A stretch of 64,000 bases of DNA from Roseiconus lacunae (GTDB lineage Bacteria; Planctomycetota; Planctomycetia; Pirellulales; Pirellulaceae), in NCBI RefSeq assembly GCF_008312935.1, contig NZ_VSZO01000010.1, positions 310,001 to 374,000 of the forward strand, given 5' to 3'. The notes under the pieces were generated by a model that ran no database searches, was not told the DNA's origin, and saw only the letters and a list, made by a program, of their open reading frames with translations. The position numbers were made by a program, and so were the translations under genes. Below are positions 24,801-39,800 of the stretch, in pieces. Position 1 is the first letter of the stretch, and every line of letters begins with the position of its first letter.

Positions 24801-27800
24801 CGGTAACCTTCAACCAGGAAACATGGATCGCCGATCCGATGGCGGACATCATCATCCGTAATATCGACGGCAATGATGTCGTGGTCGATCCAGAGCGATT
24901 CGACTATGACGTTGCCAATTCCAGATTGACGATCGACGTTGACGGATTGATCGAGCAAGATTCACAGTACTACTTGCTTCTGCGCCGAGCCGGAATCGCA
25001 GCGAGTGCGAACCGTCTGCAAACGATGGCTAACGGACCGGAACAGGTCAGCGAGTTCCTACCATTGCCATTTCATCGACTACTGGGAGACGTCAACGGCA
25101 ACAATGAAGTCGACTTGGAAGACTGGGAGGATATCCGCGAAAGTCTGAACAGTGACCAGTCTTCCGACCGGTATGTCCGCTACCGAGATTTGACCGGCGA
25201 AGGGGAGGTCGATCGCTACGATTTCCTGGCCTGGAGAAACCGCTATCCCTCCACAACCGATCATCACCCTCCACAAGTGATCGCCGGGGTCACACTGCCA
25301 AACCATCGGTTGCCGCTTGTCAATGCCTTCCAGCGAGATGCCAACCTCGCGGTCGTCGTCAACGATGTTAGCGAAGTGGTCGGGTTGACTGTCGAAGTGA
25401 ACGGAGGACCGGAGATTGAATTGACGAATCATTTGACCGCAGCTCAGTCGCTGCAGCTTCCGCTTCTGGATGTCTTTCACAGTGCCGGAGCGGTGCTGAC
25501 CGAGACCGAACATACGCTCGTCTTTCGAGCCGTCGATCGTTGGGGAAATGAGTCAACACCGAGCGAGTTGCGATTCCAAATCGATGAAACGGCTCCCTCC
25601 AGTCCCGCTCGGCCGATATTGATCGACCGCGATGGCAATCCGGCCACATCAATGGTGGTCTCTGATTCGATCGTGACCGTTCGTGCAGACGCCTCGGCGG
25701 ACGACATCGTGCGACTATTCCAAGGCCAACAAAACGAAGTTGGAATCGCGGTTGCCGCAGGGGACGTCGACTTCGAAGTCAACCTTGGGTCCGCAGTCGA
25801 TGGGACCTATTCGTTTTCTACGATCGCAGAAGATCCTACCGGCAATCAAAGCCTGCCGAGTGAATCACTCACGATCACGCTCGATCGTACCGCGCCCGTC
25901 TTCGGGCAGTTGCAACTGGACCCGGCGAGCGATACGGGAACCGTTGGGGATCACGTCACCGATCGGTCAACGATTTCGATATCAGGTTCCACCGAACCGG
26001 GAGCGATGGTCCACGTCGTCGATCAAGGAATGCAGGTGATTGCTGACGCATCGGGGTATTTTCTGATCTCGGATCTTCCGCTGCGATTTGGGACCAACGC
26101 TTTCGTTGTGCAAGCGATCGATGCGGTGGGAAACACCCGAGAGCAAACACTGCAAGTCTTTCGTCCGAAGCTGGAGTCCGATCGCCCGCTGCTGTCGGCA
26201 ACGATCGCAGACGATAGCGGTCGATACTTCAACGATAAGCTGACCAACTCGTTGGATCTTTCAGGCGCGGTCGCCGACGCGTCCGCCATCAAAGAACTTT
26301 GGGTGTCGATCGAATCTGCTTCATTCGCAAAATCTTTGAAGCAATCATTTGATCCGGTCAACGTCGTCAACGCAATTCAGGACGGGACGTTCTATCTGAC
26401 GACAGCGGAATTGGAAACGGCAATCGGTCAGCCGATCGACGATGGCGAAGTAACGGTGTCGATCATTGCGATCGATCGGTACGACAATGCGTCGGAAGCG
26501 AAAGTACTAACGTTCAAACTCGATCGTACGGTTCCCACACCTGTCTCGGGCTTTTCGTTGCTCGCAACAAGTGATCTCGGACGTGATGACACCGACGGTG
26601 TTACCAAGTTAGAAAACCTGCAATTTTCCATCGAACTCGCCGAAGCAGGGCAGGTCACGCTTTGGAATGATGAATCAACGATTGCGGACTTCGATCTGCC
26701 CCAGGGGACCAGTGACATTGTTGTCACCGGATTCGCGGACGGTCGTCACCACATCTCGGCAACGTTGACGGATCTGGCAGGCAATACCAGCGAGCTTGGC
26801 GATGTGATCAGTGCCTTGATCGACTCGGTCGAACCACAATCTCTTGACGCGACAGTTCTGCTACCAGCGCCCGATGGGGACATCGGTTCGCTTGAGGGAA
26901 CGACTGATCCTTCGGCTTTGATTCGCCTTTACCGTGGTCTTGATTCTCAAACGCAAATCGCCCAGACCCTTTCCGATGAGAGCGGCGGATTCCGGTTCGA
27001 TGGGATTGCGTTTGCCAACGGTGAGAACTCATTTCGAATTGTCGCCGAAGATTTGGCCGGGAACGCGATCGAGATCAGTCGGGTGATTCACTTTAATGCC
27101 CCGGATCGTTCGCCACCTGAGATTTTAGTCGACTTGGTCGAGGACACGGGAGCCTCGGAGGAAGATCGGTTGACTCGAATTGCCGACCTGGAAGGCATTG
27201 TTAGCGATGCCAGTCGAGTTGTTTCATTCCAGATTTCTGTCAACGATGGCCCCTTCGTCAATTCGCTGGGCTCGCTTCATGACCAGTCATTCACGTTGTC
27301 CCATTCCGTTCTGGAATCCATCGTCGGCGAACCGCTCGATGATGGAATGGTCGAGGTGCAACTTCGAGCGGTCGACGAATGGGGGCATGCTTCGGCGCTA
27401 AGTCAATTCCAGTTTCAGCTCGATACATCGCGTCCGGCGACACCATCGGCATTGCAATTGGCGCCGAGTCGCGATTCTGGATCGAAAGGTGACGGGATCA
27501 CCAACCATCGCGACTTGCAGTTTGTTACAGAGACGCCATCGGACGACGCGGCAATCGTTCTCTATTCCAACGGGATCGAAGTTGATCGAGTCGATGCGAC
27601 GGGTGAGGTGGTTTTGAAGACCAACGAATCGTCTGGCCGCCATCGATTCGTGGCTCAGGCAATCGATCTCGCCGGTAACATCAGTTTCTTTACCGCACCA
27701 ACATTTGTCACGATCGATGATCAATTCATCACACCAACAATCGAAATCGCTCCCGAGTTTCGTCGCGATGATTTAGGCGGTCGTTTTTATACCGCTTCGG

Positions 27801-30800
27801 AAACCATTTCGCTGGTGGGATCCGCCGAACCGGGAACACTTGTGGAAGTCCTCGGCGGCAGCCTCTTTGCCCAAGCGAATGAGTTCGGTTACGTATTGAT
27901 CGAAGACCTTGACCTTGCCGTCGGCACCAACACCATTGATGTGGCCGCGACCGATCGGGCAGGCAATACCGTCGCTTGGACGATCGATGTGGAAATGATC
28001 GACCAGTCTGGGCCGCGAATGGAGTTGTCTTTACAGTTCGATTCTGGATTCAGCGATCAAGACGGAAAAACAAACGACCCAACACTTGTCGGAACCGTTT
28101 CGGATACGTCGTCGGTCGTTTCGTTGACCGCTTCACTGAATCAGTTCCCAGCCCAGAATGTTATCGACGCACTGCAAGGCAACTCCCTTGTTTTGGATGC
28201 CGCTCGTTTGGAGAGCCTTATCGGTCAGTCGCTTCCCGATGGACGATACGAACTATCCATCGAAGCGATCGATGGATTGGGAAACCTTTCAGTGAAGGAC
28301 GTTCGGTTTGACTTGGATCGCACGGTGCCACCAACGACCGCGTCGGTCGATTTGCTGACCGAAAGTGATCTGGGACAAAGTCCACGCGACAACCTGACTG
28401 CCCAAACGCAACCCATCGTTCGCCAATATGCCGAACGCGGGGCATTGGTGAAGTTTTACATCGATGATCAGTTGGCCGGCGAAGTTTATTCGACCGGTGT
28501 TGCGCAGGTGACTCTTCCGGAACTTTCTGGTGGCGTCTACGAAGTCACGGCAACGATCGAGGATACTGCCGGGAACCTGACCGAACCGACCGATCCGCTT
28601 GTGTTGACCATCGATGACCAGGCGCCTGATCCGGCAACCATTGAACTGTTGCCGATGCATCAAAGCCAAGTTCGTCCAACGCACACACTCGATTCCGACG
28701 TGACCGTGTCCGTGACCGCGGAGCCCGGCGTCACGGTTTCTATCGTGGAAACTGAGTCGTCCTGGTTGATCGACAACACGGGGTCGTTGACCTTCGAGAC
28801 GACTCTGTTGCTCGGCGAGAACCATTTCAAATTTTTGATAGCCGATGCGGCTGGCAATACGACGCAACAAGCTCTGACACTCATCCGAGGCGAGTTGCTT
28901 CCGCCAACATTTTCGTTTGATCTGACGGATCAAGGGCCGCTTCTCGCCCCAATCGTTGAGGGACAGTTGATCTCCGAAAGTCCCATTGTGCTTGCCCAAG
29001 CCAGCTTTGATCCGGACTTTGAAACGAGAGTAACGAATTTGATGCCGTTGCTCGATGAAGGTCAGTTCCAGTTGGATCAGATTCGAATGGAGTCGATTTA
29101 TGGAGCTCCTTTAGTCGAAGGAAACCACACGCTGCACTTTCGAGCGGTCGATGATCAAGGTCGTACCAGCGATTCCGCTTCGGTGACTTGGCATCACGAC
29201 TCACTTGCGCAGGCTAACTTGCAGTCCAATGTGACCGAGGTGTTCGGTGGTTATCGTTATTCGTACACGGTGACTGCGGCCGAACCCATCTCACGTCGAC
29301 TCGATCAGGTCATGCTCCCGATTCCGTCAAATGTAGCCGCCCAACAGATCGCCATTCCGCCTGACTGGAAGTTCGATCCGACGTCACCGTCCTCCGTGTT
29401 GCGACTAATTCCGATCGATGGGATCGGGATCACTCGCGGCGAAAGCTTCACATTCAGTTTCGTCACCGAAACACCACCGACCCGTTCGAAGGCATCATTA
29501 GCGATGGCGGATTTGGGTGTCGGGGGACAGACCGAACTAGTTGACCTGTTCGTCGATGTTCCGCTTCCGCCTGGAACGACCGTAAGTGATGATCGTTATT
29601 CGATGACGGCGTCGGAAACCTTGACCATCGACGCTGCGAATGGAGTCTTAGTGAACGACTTGGGGATTGTCGGTGGCGTGGTCTCGGCTTCCAACGAAAC
29701 CCGATGGGGAGCGGACATCAATCTCTCCAGTGATGGTTCATTGGTAGTGATCCCAGGTGACCTCTATCAAGGGCTGGCGTTACACGAATCGATCATCGAT
29801 ACGTTCACCTACACCGTCACCGATTCCGAATCGATCCAACACGCCGCAACCGTCTGGATCGAAGTAAACGGCCAGAACGATGCTCCCATCGCCGTCGCGG
29901 ACTTGGCGACCGCCGGTTCACCGGTCCAGCGAACGCGAGCCGATTCGCAACTCACACTCGATCTCGGTCAATGGATCGACAATGATCAAGACCCCGATGT
30001 CAACGACCGCTTAGAAGTCGTTGAAATTGAATCGGTCAGTCAGCGAGGTGCCGCGATCACCTTCAATGCCGGCGCGTTTGTTTACGATCCTTCGACAGTC
30101 ACCGCGTTTGAATCGTTGAACGCCGGAGAGTCTCTGGTCGACAAGTTGACCTACACCGTCGCCGATCCGTGGGGAGCAACGAGTACAACGACTGCCGACA
30201 TCATCGTGCAAAGTGCAGTCAATGTGGCGCCCGTTGCGATCGATCATATGATATCGATCCGAGAAGACGGCTTTGTCGAAGATGTTGACACCGTCAATTT
30301 GCTCGACGGTACGGTTGATCCGGATGCTTTGCCGGACGATCCAGCACTTCGAGTTGTCGAAACAACGGTTATCAGCGTTCTCGGGGCGACGGTCTCTCTG
30401 CGGTCCGACGGGACGTTTGAGTATGACGCCCAGGGGATCGCAGAGATCGAGTCACTGACGATGGGAGAATTGATTGACGACTCATTCCCATTTCAAGTCA
30501 CCGATGGATGGGACGTTTCGCCGATTCGATCGGTCGCATTGTCTGTGTCTGGACTGAACACCGCCCCAATCGCGGTCAGCGATCACTACGAATCAGTGCT
30601 GGCAAACGCCTTGCTGTCGACGAATGTGACGACCGGACTATTGGCAAACGACATCGATGTCGATTCGGCGGACTTGATCGTCGATCCGAGTCGAACCGAT
30701 GCGACATCACAACTTGGAGCCATCGTGACGGTGCGTCCCGATGGGACATTCGATTATGATCCAGCAAGCGATTTCTTCACCGGCTTGTCCGAAGGTGAAA

Positions 30801-33800
30801 CTGCGATCGATACGTGGTCTTATGTCGTGATCGATGGCGATGGCCTGGAGTCGACTGCGACGGTGACGGTCGAAGTCATCGGAGTGGATGATGCACCGAT
30901 TGTCGGCTCCGACGGGATCGAACGAGGCTATTGGGCGGTCGCTTCTCAAACGATCGAAGTGCCTGCCGAGTCTGGTTTACTGACCAACGACCAAGATCCC
31001 GATTCGACAAGCGGTCATTCGAATTTGGTCGCAACGTTTGATGGGTACAGCCAATACGGTGCGCGGGTGATCGTCGATGCCGACGGAGGTTTTAGCTATG
31101 ACCCCACGGTCAGTGTCGCGTTAGCACAGTTCAAAGCCGATGGGATCGACGTCGTCGACACGTTCACCTATTCGGTCACCGAATCACCAATTGGAAACGA
31201 ATCAGTCGGTGCGGGGGCGTTGGCGCAGCAGACCTTAACCGCCGGTAGCGCACCAACCGCCAGCAGTGAAGGCGTCGTGGAAATCGTTGTGCGCAGTGGG
31301 CCATCAACCTACAGCTTCGACTTGGTCGCCCAAGGTTTCGATCGAATCGGCGACGGTGTTTCGATCAACAACTATGGGGTCGTTGGATTTTCGGCGACCG
31401 AACAAGGCAAAGACAACCTTTACATCTGGACGAAGGACGATGGCATCACGCCGTTGATTCCGGAGACCTTGACGTTTGGTGGCGCCGGCGTCGAGACACC
31501 TCCGCGGGCTGACTTTGACTCATCGCCGATGATGCGTTTCAGCGATACGGTTCAGATCAACGATCAAAACGGCGTCTACGCACAACGTCATCTCAATGCC
31601 CTCGGAATGACCGGGATCATTGCGTTGGGCGTTCCAGTGCTGCAAACAACCGATCTCGCGTTGACGTATTCGGAACTTTGGAATGCAGAGCGGATCGTCA
31701 ATCCTCCTCCGCCGCCTCCCCAAGACAACCCTTTCGTCGGCGAATCGAATCCGGAAGATCCCATCGACGCGGCACCGTATGCACCGCCACGACAAATTGC
31801 CGTCGGTGACATGGGGCTGGCCAACAGCGGCTTGCGTTGGGGCGATCCGACAATGATGGACCTTCAATTCTTGCAAACGCTTGCGGTCTTGCCCCCAACC
31901 TTGGGCACCGCCGCAACAATTCAGACCACGATGGTGCCGCGCGTCTGGACACTCAATCCTAGTTGGTCGAGTGCCTACTTTACTCCCGTCAATCCACTCT
32001 GGAATGCGTTTCAGCATCCCGATGCCGTCGACGCGGCGGTACTTCGGTCGGTTGCGATTTCGACGTCACTGGTTCCGATCTACGTGGACCAATTTTATGT
32101 GACACCTTTCGTTTCGATTCATCCAGAATCAAGTTCGGTCAACAATCGTGGCGAAACCGTCTTCATCGCCCAGACCAACAACTCGGAAGTGGACCCGGGG
32201 TTGAGCATCGTGACCTTTAGTCGCGAGCGGGCGCAACCTTACGTCAACATCCCGATCGATGCACCGATCAAGAACATTCAGTTGTCCGACAACGGCTGGG
32301 CGGCCTACGTCGAAGCAGGCGAAGTCAAAGCCGTGTCGATCGACGGCGTGGTCAAAACCTTTGGCATGGCAGCGATCGGTGACGAAGTCTCGATCAGTGA
32401 CACCGGAGTGATCGCGGCGATCGCCGATGGCCCACTCGGTCGCGGAGTCTACGCGATCGATGCCGAAAGTGGTCGCTGGGTCAAGGTCGTTGGTGAGTCA
32501 CAAGACGGTGTCGTGGATTCCAATGAAATCGATCTCGACGGTGTCGACATCGGCGGCATCGCGACGCTTTTGGATGGACCGATCGGCATCAACGGTTCGG
32601 TCAGTGTCAGTGAAAACGATCGTGGACCGGCGGCCGACCAGAGTGGTGAAACCAATTCCCAAAACAGTGACGGATCTGTCAGCGGGTTGGTGCAATCGAT
32701 CGCCTCGGCAAAGGAGCCCCCCTCCGGTGCACCGTACTTCACAGTCACGTTTATGGCGGCCGATGGAGAAGGACGTCAGGGGCTGCACTCCGCACGTTTT
32801 GTCTTTCCGGCCGACAGTAGTAGCGATGTCGTTCCGGCAGCGTTCTTTCAAGGTCACGCAAAGGTCGTTGACATCGGTGAAGTCTTGCCAGGTATTGGAA
32901 AGATCGACGAGGTTCAGGGATTCGATCTCGTCAACAATGCCGGACAAATCGCGTTTTCGACCGGTGATAAAGTCGTCGTCGCGACTCCGCCCGTGTTCGC
33001 AACTGGTGAAGTGATCTACGCATTGGAAGGTCGATCGTTGGGCGAGAACTCGACCTTTACCCGCGACGATGGTGCCGCCGTCGCATCGTTCGTTGCCGGC
33101 GATCCAAACTCCACCGCCGAACAATTCACCGCGACGATTGATTTCGGAGATGGCACGTCCGCAGAAGGAGCCATTCGATCGCTCGGCGGAATGATGTTCG
33201 AAGTCATTGCCGACCATGCCTACCAACGCGAAGGTCCCTATGTAATCACCGTTCAGATCACCGACACCAAGAACGGTTCCGGTGGCTTGGCCACCACACT
33301 GGCAAACGTGATCAATGTCAAGTCGGAAGAAAATTTGGAACGGCTAGCGCTGACCGACAGCGATGGGAATTCCATGCCACCACGGATCCAAAGTTTTGCA
33401 TCACCACTCACTGAATCGGATCAATCAAACAGCGGGCAATCGGGCGCGAGCAGCTCATCGGCAGGCGGTGCCGCAGTCACGTCGTTGGGATTGAAAACAG
33501 TTGTCGCGATCGACCGCTCGGCAGGAACCTTCGAAGTCGTCTCACTGGGAACCGCCGGATTCTCCTATGCGTTCGGCTACGAAACGGCTGGAAGTGATGG
33601 GCAAGGACAACCCAATGCCAGCCAGCAGGGCGATGGTGCGGGAATCAACGTCCGCAAAGTCCTCGCCCGTGGAAGTATCGATGCCGTCAGTTTTTCTCCC
33701 GGGGCCTTTCAGGTTGCCGAGTATGAAACTGCGTTTGACGGGGAAGTAGAAATGACGTCGACCACGCAGTCCAACTCGTATGCGCAAATCGCCGTCACGA

Positions 33801-36800
33801 CGTCACAGTTGCGATCACAGTTTGTCGACGAGAAAACCTGGCACGAGGGACAGTTCGATTGGACACTGCAATCTCACAAGGAATCGGAATACCTCACTAC
33901 CGGAGAACGTGTGGTCGACGGCGACCTGATGGGGCAACTCGATGCGATGATCGGCGGCGGTGGCATGTCCTACGTCGGCAGTTTCGTCATGGCAGGAACC
34001 CAGACGGTTGAAGAAACTCTCCGTGAATTTGGCAGCCATGATCAAGCCACTCGTGACTTGCAGATCACGACCGTTGCGACGATGCACCATTCCGGCGGTC
34101 GGCAAAACTTTGCATTCGACGATGTGGCGCAGTCCACATCACTGTTCCATTCCAGCGGCTCTGTTTCGTCAGGCGGGGCGTACGACCTCACAATCACGAC
34201 CGACGTGACCAGCCAGATCATTGACCGCCGACACTCCAGCGGTCCGGCGACATCGGCGACCACCGGTTCAACGAATTCTGTCACGACGTCAAGTAAGTCG
34301 GGAAATCTATCCACCGGTGACTTCAGCCTCTCCCAGCAAATCAACACATCGTCGGCTCAAACGGTGATCGAAACGAACCAGGGGCGAACGAGTCAGACGA
34401 CTATCGAGAGTCTGTCGAATTCAACCTTGACCGGCAGCGGAAACGATGAAAGCGGTCAATTTGTCTTCGTGGTTTCCGGCATCGACGATTCGGCCGTTGA
34501 AACCACGGTGACTCATCAAGTCGACGCGGACTACGTCATGGTGACCCATTCGTCCAGCCATGCCGAAACCGTCGTTGACCAATCAGGAAATCTCTATTCC
34601 GGGGACTACAACTACCTCGAAACATCAACCAGCGAATTTCAAACGGATACCGAAACGACGAATGGACCTGCACGAACCTCGATCGAATCGGAAGGACAAG
34701 CGATCGGTGAAAAACAGACGGTTGGGAACAAAAAGTCTGGCGAATTTCAGCTGAAACAAGAATCCGAATCAACCAGTACTTCGACCAGCGTCGCCATCAA
34801 CCAGTCCTCGAGAACCGAATCCACGACTCAATCCACCGCGGTCTCGGAATCAGAAAAACGAGGGAATGCCCAAACCGGCGTCTACCAGTTTTCCGGCTAC
34901 TCGTTTGGTGTTAACGAATCCGATCAAGTTTCGACCAACACCGCTGACAACGGCGTCATCGATCGTTCAACACAACACGACGTCCGTCGGAGCGAGTCGA
35001 CCTATTCGGGAAGCGGAAATTCTAAAACCGGTCGGATCGAAAAGGAGGAACTCAATGCAATTGAGCTCACTTCGCAAACCACCGGCACTAACCAGACTCG
35101 ATCAGCGCAGCGTGAGTCAGAGTCGATCTCGGAATCGGTTGTTCGCTCCGTGTCCAATACGTTGCTCGGAACGTTTCAATCTGACTCCGAAAAGCAAATC
35201 CAATCGTCAGTCCATGTGACGGAGTCGAACCAAGGTCATTCTCTTAATAGCGTGACTCGGACCAACGCTTCGTCAAGAACCGAAAGCGAAGGGGATCGTC
35301 TGACTGGAAAGACAACCAGTCGATCGCGATCAACGTCCACCGCAAATTCACAGTCGACCGTGACGATCGATCAGCAAACCACGTCGAAGTCTGGAAATTC
35401 GATCAGCCGAACGCTCGTCGAACAAAAGGCAAACTCGGTGACGGGAGCCAACGAGTCAACCTCCAAAGCAACGACGGAGTTTCGACAACAAAGCCACACA
35501 TCGAATCAAACTTCGATGTCCTGGGAAGTTTCCGACGGCACTTCGACGACAGAATCCCAACAAACCGGCAACCAGCTAAGCGGGGACCAGACGGTTGCGA
35601 CCACGACTGAAACGACAACCCGGGCGCTGGCAACCACTCTCAACGGTCAACACCCGACGCCTCTGAAAGAAGACTGGGAACTTACAATCGAACCGGGGCC
35701 GACAGAGCAGACCATCGCCGGCGGACTGACGCTAACGATTGATGCCGGGACCGTCGTGTCGCTTGACAATCAATCGGCATCAATCTCCGAGTCTCATTCG
35801 GTTGCGACCTCATCAACCACAGCCAATTCAATTGACGGCCAGTTCGAAACCGTTGCGACCAACACCGTATCTGCCCAGGTGTTGTCGCGGCGGACTCAAC
35901 AGACCTCTCATACACAAAGCGAGCAAACGACCAACTCCGTCACTGAATCAACGACCAGCGGGAACTCAGTCACCGGTCAATCGCAAGTTGCTTCTATTCA
36001 ACAATCTGAATCATCAAGTCAATCGACGACGACCAATCAAAGTCTGACTCGCAATCAGCAATCAAGCTCTGAATCCACCAATGAGTCAACGACCAGTGGC
36101 AACGCAGTTTCAGGGCTGTTCAGTTCGCAAACGATCGTCTCTTCAGCCACGCAATCGACGACCCAGCTTGAAAATCAAACCACCACTCAAACCGGGACCA
36201 CGGAAACTCTGTCGCAATCGACAACCGAATCGTCCACCAACCGGATCACCGGTGCAAGCCAATCGAATCAGGTAACGACATCGACCAGTGAGTCACAATC
36301 AGAAACCAACAACCAATCCAAGACCACTCTGCAAACGTCAAATTCGACCACGACGGCAACGCTGGTGAGCACCGGCAATTCGAACAACGGAACCTTCAGC
36401 GAATCCCGTTCAGCATCCAGCTTAATTTCTAAGACACTCGATCAGTCTGTGGGAAGTCGCCGAATCACCGGCTCGGAAGCGATCCAATCAAGCATCACTA
36501 GTCAGTCGGATGGGAACTCCGTTTCCGGCGTTTACTCCACCGATGAATCGCTTACACAATCATCAATCGCGTCGCAGAGCGAATCGGCACAAACGCTCTC
36601 GATCGCAACCGAGTCACAAACCGAGGTCGCAACGACAACGCAGAAGTCAGGGAACTCCGTACTGGGCAACTATACGGAATCTTGGACAACATCCAGCGAA
36701 TCGGATGAAACACAACTCGTAACCAATCAAACGCGCCGGACTGAATTGACCTCCGCCGGGTCGTCCGATCGTTCGGGAACAGTGACGGGAAACTTGTTGA

Positions 36801-39800
36801 GCGGCGACTACTCGCGGAATGAATCGGAACAAACACAATCCGTCCGTTCCGATTCGACAATCAACGGACCATTGATCGTTGCCGCTTCGATCGAACTGAA
36901 CACTGAATCGAGCACTCAGACGGAGGGCAATTCGGTGACGGGGATCTCGAAAACAACGACAAACTTTACAGAGTCTTCGATTCAAAATGACACTTCGACG
37001 ATCGAGTCCGAATCGAATGTGGTCCAAGTAATAGACACAACCACCGGGACGATGGTGCAATCGAATCAAGAGATCATCGGGACATACAACATCGAATCAA
37101 GCACCTCGATTCAGACACTGCGTACCACACAGAAGGAAAATCAAACTGAGTCAGTTTCAAATACGACCGAGGTTTCGATTACCAACGCAACAACCGAAAC
37201 TGGCAACAAGATCGAAGGGACGTTTTTACGCGACACCGAAACAACCACCGAGTCCGAAACCAACGAAACGATTTCCAATCTGAACTCGACGACTACCGTT
37301 GTCGGCACGAAATTGATCGTCGCTGCAGAATCACTTCACGGCAATTTGATCGACGGAAACCGATCGGGCGAATCGCTTTCAACAACCACCGGGATGCTGG
37401 ATTCGACCTTCGTCAACCAGGCACTGACGGCGCGATCAACGATCGACGAAAAAATCACTGTTGAATCCGAGTTCGAAGGCAACGTGGTCGAGGGAACGTC
37501 CGTCTCGACCACCGTCAATCAAGGGGCTCGAACCCGGGACGAGACGGTCGACAACGGAACATTGGACGCATCGATCGAGGAAATCACGCAATTCCAGTCC
37601 GTCGCCGAGCGATCCGAAAACGCTTTGACAGGACTCTATACCGAAACGGTCACCGGATCACAGTCTTCGAATCTCACTGGCGATGATATCAACAAAACCC
37701 TGAAAGTTGATTACCAAACGGAGGAAGCGACCGTCTATCAAAACGCTTCCGAAGGCAACCAAGTCAGCGGGCATTTTTCCAGCCAGTCTCAATCGGAAAC
37801 CACACGCTCGCAAACGTCGACACGAATCAACGGCCCCTTGACCAGCCAAGTTGAACTGACCAGCGACGAACAGATGGAAGAATTCATCAGCGGCAATACC
37901 ATCACGGGAAACAGCGATTCAGAACTGTCGATCGACACCACGTCAACGATTAATCAGACCGATTTGAATCAGACATTGACTGTCACCATCGTCGAACAAT
38001 CCGTCAGCGAGTCGGAAACGGAATCGAGCAACCACCGCTATCTGGGCACTTTCACGACCGAAACAACAGGGACTCAAACGACGTCTCGAAACGAAGTCAG
38101 CGTGAACCAAGGTTACCAGTCGCAGGTATCGTCGACCTTGACCTCGGCAACCCAGTCTCACTCGTCCGGCAACACCTTGACTGGGGACTCTACCGTTTCG
38201 GAAAGCGGATCATCAACTGAAGCGGTGAACGCGGAAAGCAGTGTGGAATCCGAGACGATCGAAGAATCCACCACCCACGAAACAACGTGGACTTCCGAGC
38301 GGTCCGGCAATCAAATTTCGGGGATCTTCGCGTCCGAGTCGCAGCGTTCGGTTGAGTCCAATTCTTCACAGCGACTGGAAAACCAAACACTCGTTGTTGT
38401 ATCACAATCGACCAATGCCAGCTCAACGAGCAACAGCGAAACGGGGAATGATGTCTCCGGTGATTACACCTTACATTCGGTGACAAACTCGGCCGGTGAA
38501 ACAACCTCGCAGGACACCAATCAAGTATTGGTGGTCGATTCAACGTTCTCAGTCGCATCGCAAATCGAAACCGACGAATCAGGAAACGCGATCTCTGGAA
38601 CCTACGCCAGGACCACGTCGCAAACATCAACTGCCGAGTCGACCGAATCCAACCAGATTGGCCCGGTGTCAACCTTACAGACAACCGATGCAAGCAGCAT
38701 GACAAGCTCATCGCTGGGGGATCACATCACGGGCGAGTTTACCGCCAGTTCAAGGTCGACCACCGCATCGACTGCCAGTGAGACCTTCGCCTACTTGGAT
38801 TTATCCTCGTCGGCAACGTCAAGTTCGACATCGGAAACGGAGGCAACTTCGTCGGGCAATGAAATTTCTGGAATGCTGCTCGCCACCAGCGAAACGGTAA
38901 CCAGCATCGCCGGAACTTCACAAGAGAACAATCAAGACACCGTCTTTGTCGATTCCGCCTATACATCTTCGTCGACATCCGAAGTCAGCGAACAGTCCAA
39001 TGCCGTCACCGGTTCCTATACAACAGAAACGTTCGTGACGAGCAACGAATCGACGAGCGAATCCAGTCGCAACCAGACGCTCGAGATCGAGTCGATGGGG
39101 GCAATGACAACGACAAGCGAAAGCGAACGGATTGGCAATCGAGTCACAGGACAGTTTCAGCAAACCGGCGAGACAACCTCACAGCAGACACTTGAAACAA
39201 CCAACACCAATCAAACACTGACCACGGTCATTGACGTCGATGTCGAATCGAATCATCAATCGACTTCAACCGGCAATGATCTAACGGGAACCTCACAGTC
39301 ACAATCGACTTCGTCGACAACGACGACAACGGATCAACGATCGACCAATCAATCATTGACGATTCACACCGTCGTGATGTCGACCGCCCAGACGGTAGCC
39401 GATGCCAGCGAAAATGCGATCACGGGGATTTACCAATCGGAATCCTCTGATAATTCCACGTCTTCACTTGAGGAAACACAAACCAATCAAACCGTGACGG
39501 AGCAACTTCAACAATCCACGTCGACTTCTGCGACGACCGCTGCGTCCGGGAATTTTCTAACCGGTGATTATGAATCATCGTCGTCGCAAACTTCTAATCT
39601 GCAGTCGTCAGGATCCAGTGAAAATCAGACGTCGTTGGTCAGCACGACCGATCAGACGGAAAGCTTCACTTTGAACGTCAACGAAACCGGAAACACGCGG
39701 TTTCAAACCTATTTGACGGACGCCGAATCAACTCGACAAACGACGACGGTTCAGGAATCGAGCAACCAAACCCAGGCGACCTTGGCAAACCTGACGGTGA

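Noticed and set aside
23155-25250. Cellulosome membership because of dockerin-like segments
   Set aside because: No cohesin or scaffoldin is visible, and such double-loop segments are common in planctomycete exoproteins.
38190-38711. Long antisense frames inside the giant gene (for example 38190-38711 and 10715-11305)
   Set aside because: They mirror the skewed codon use of the giant gene and show no domain features.
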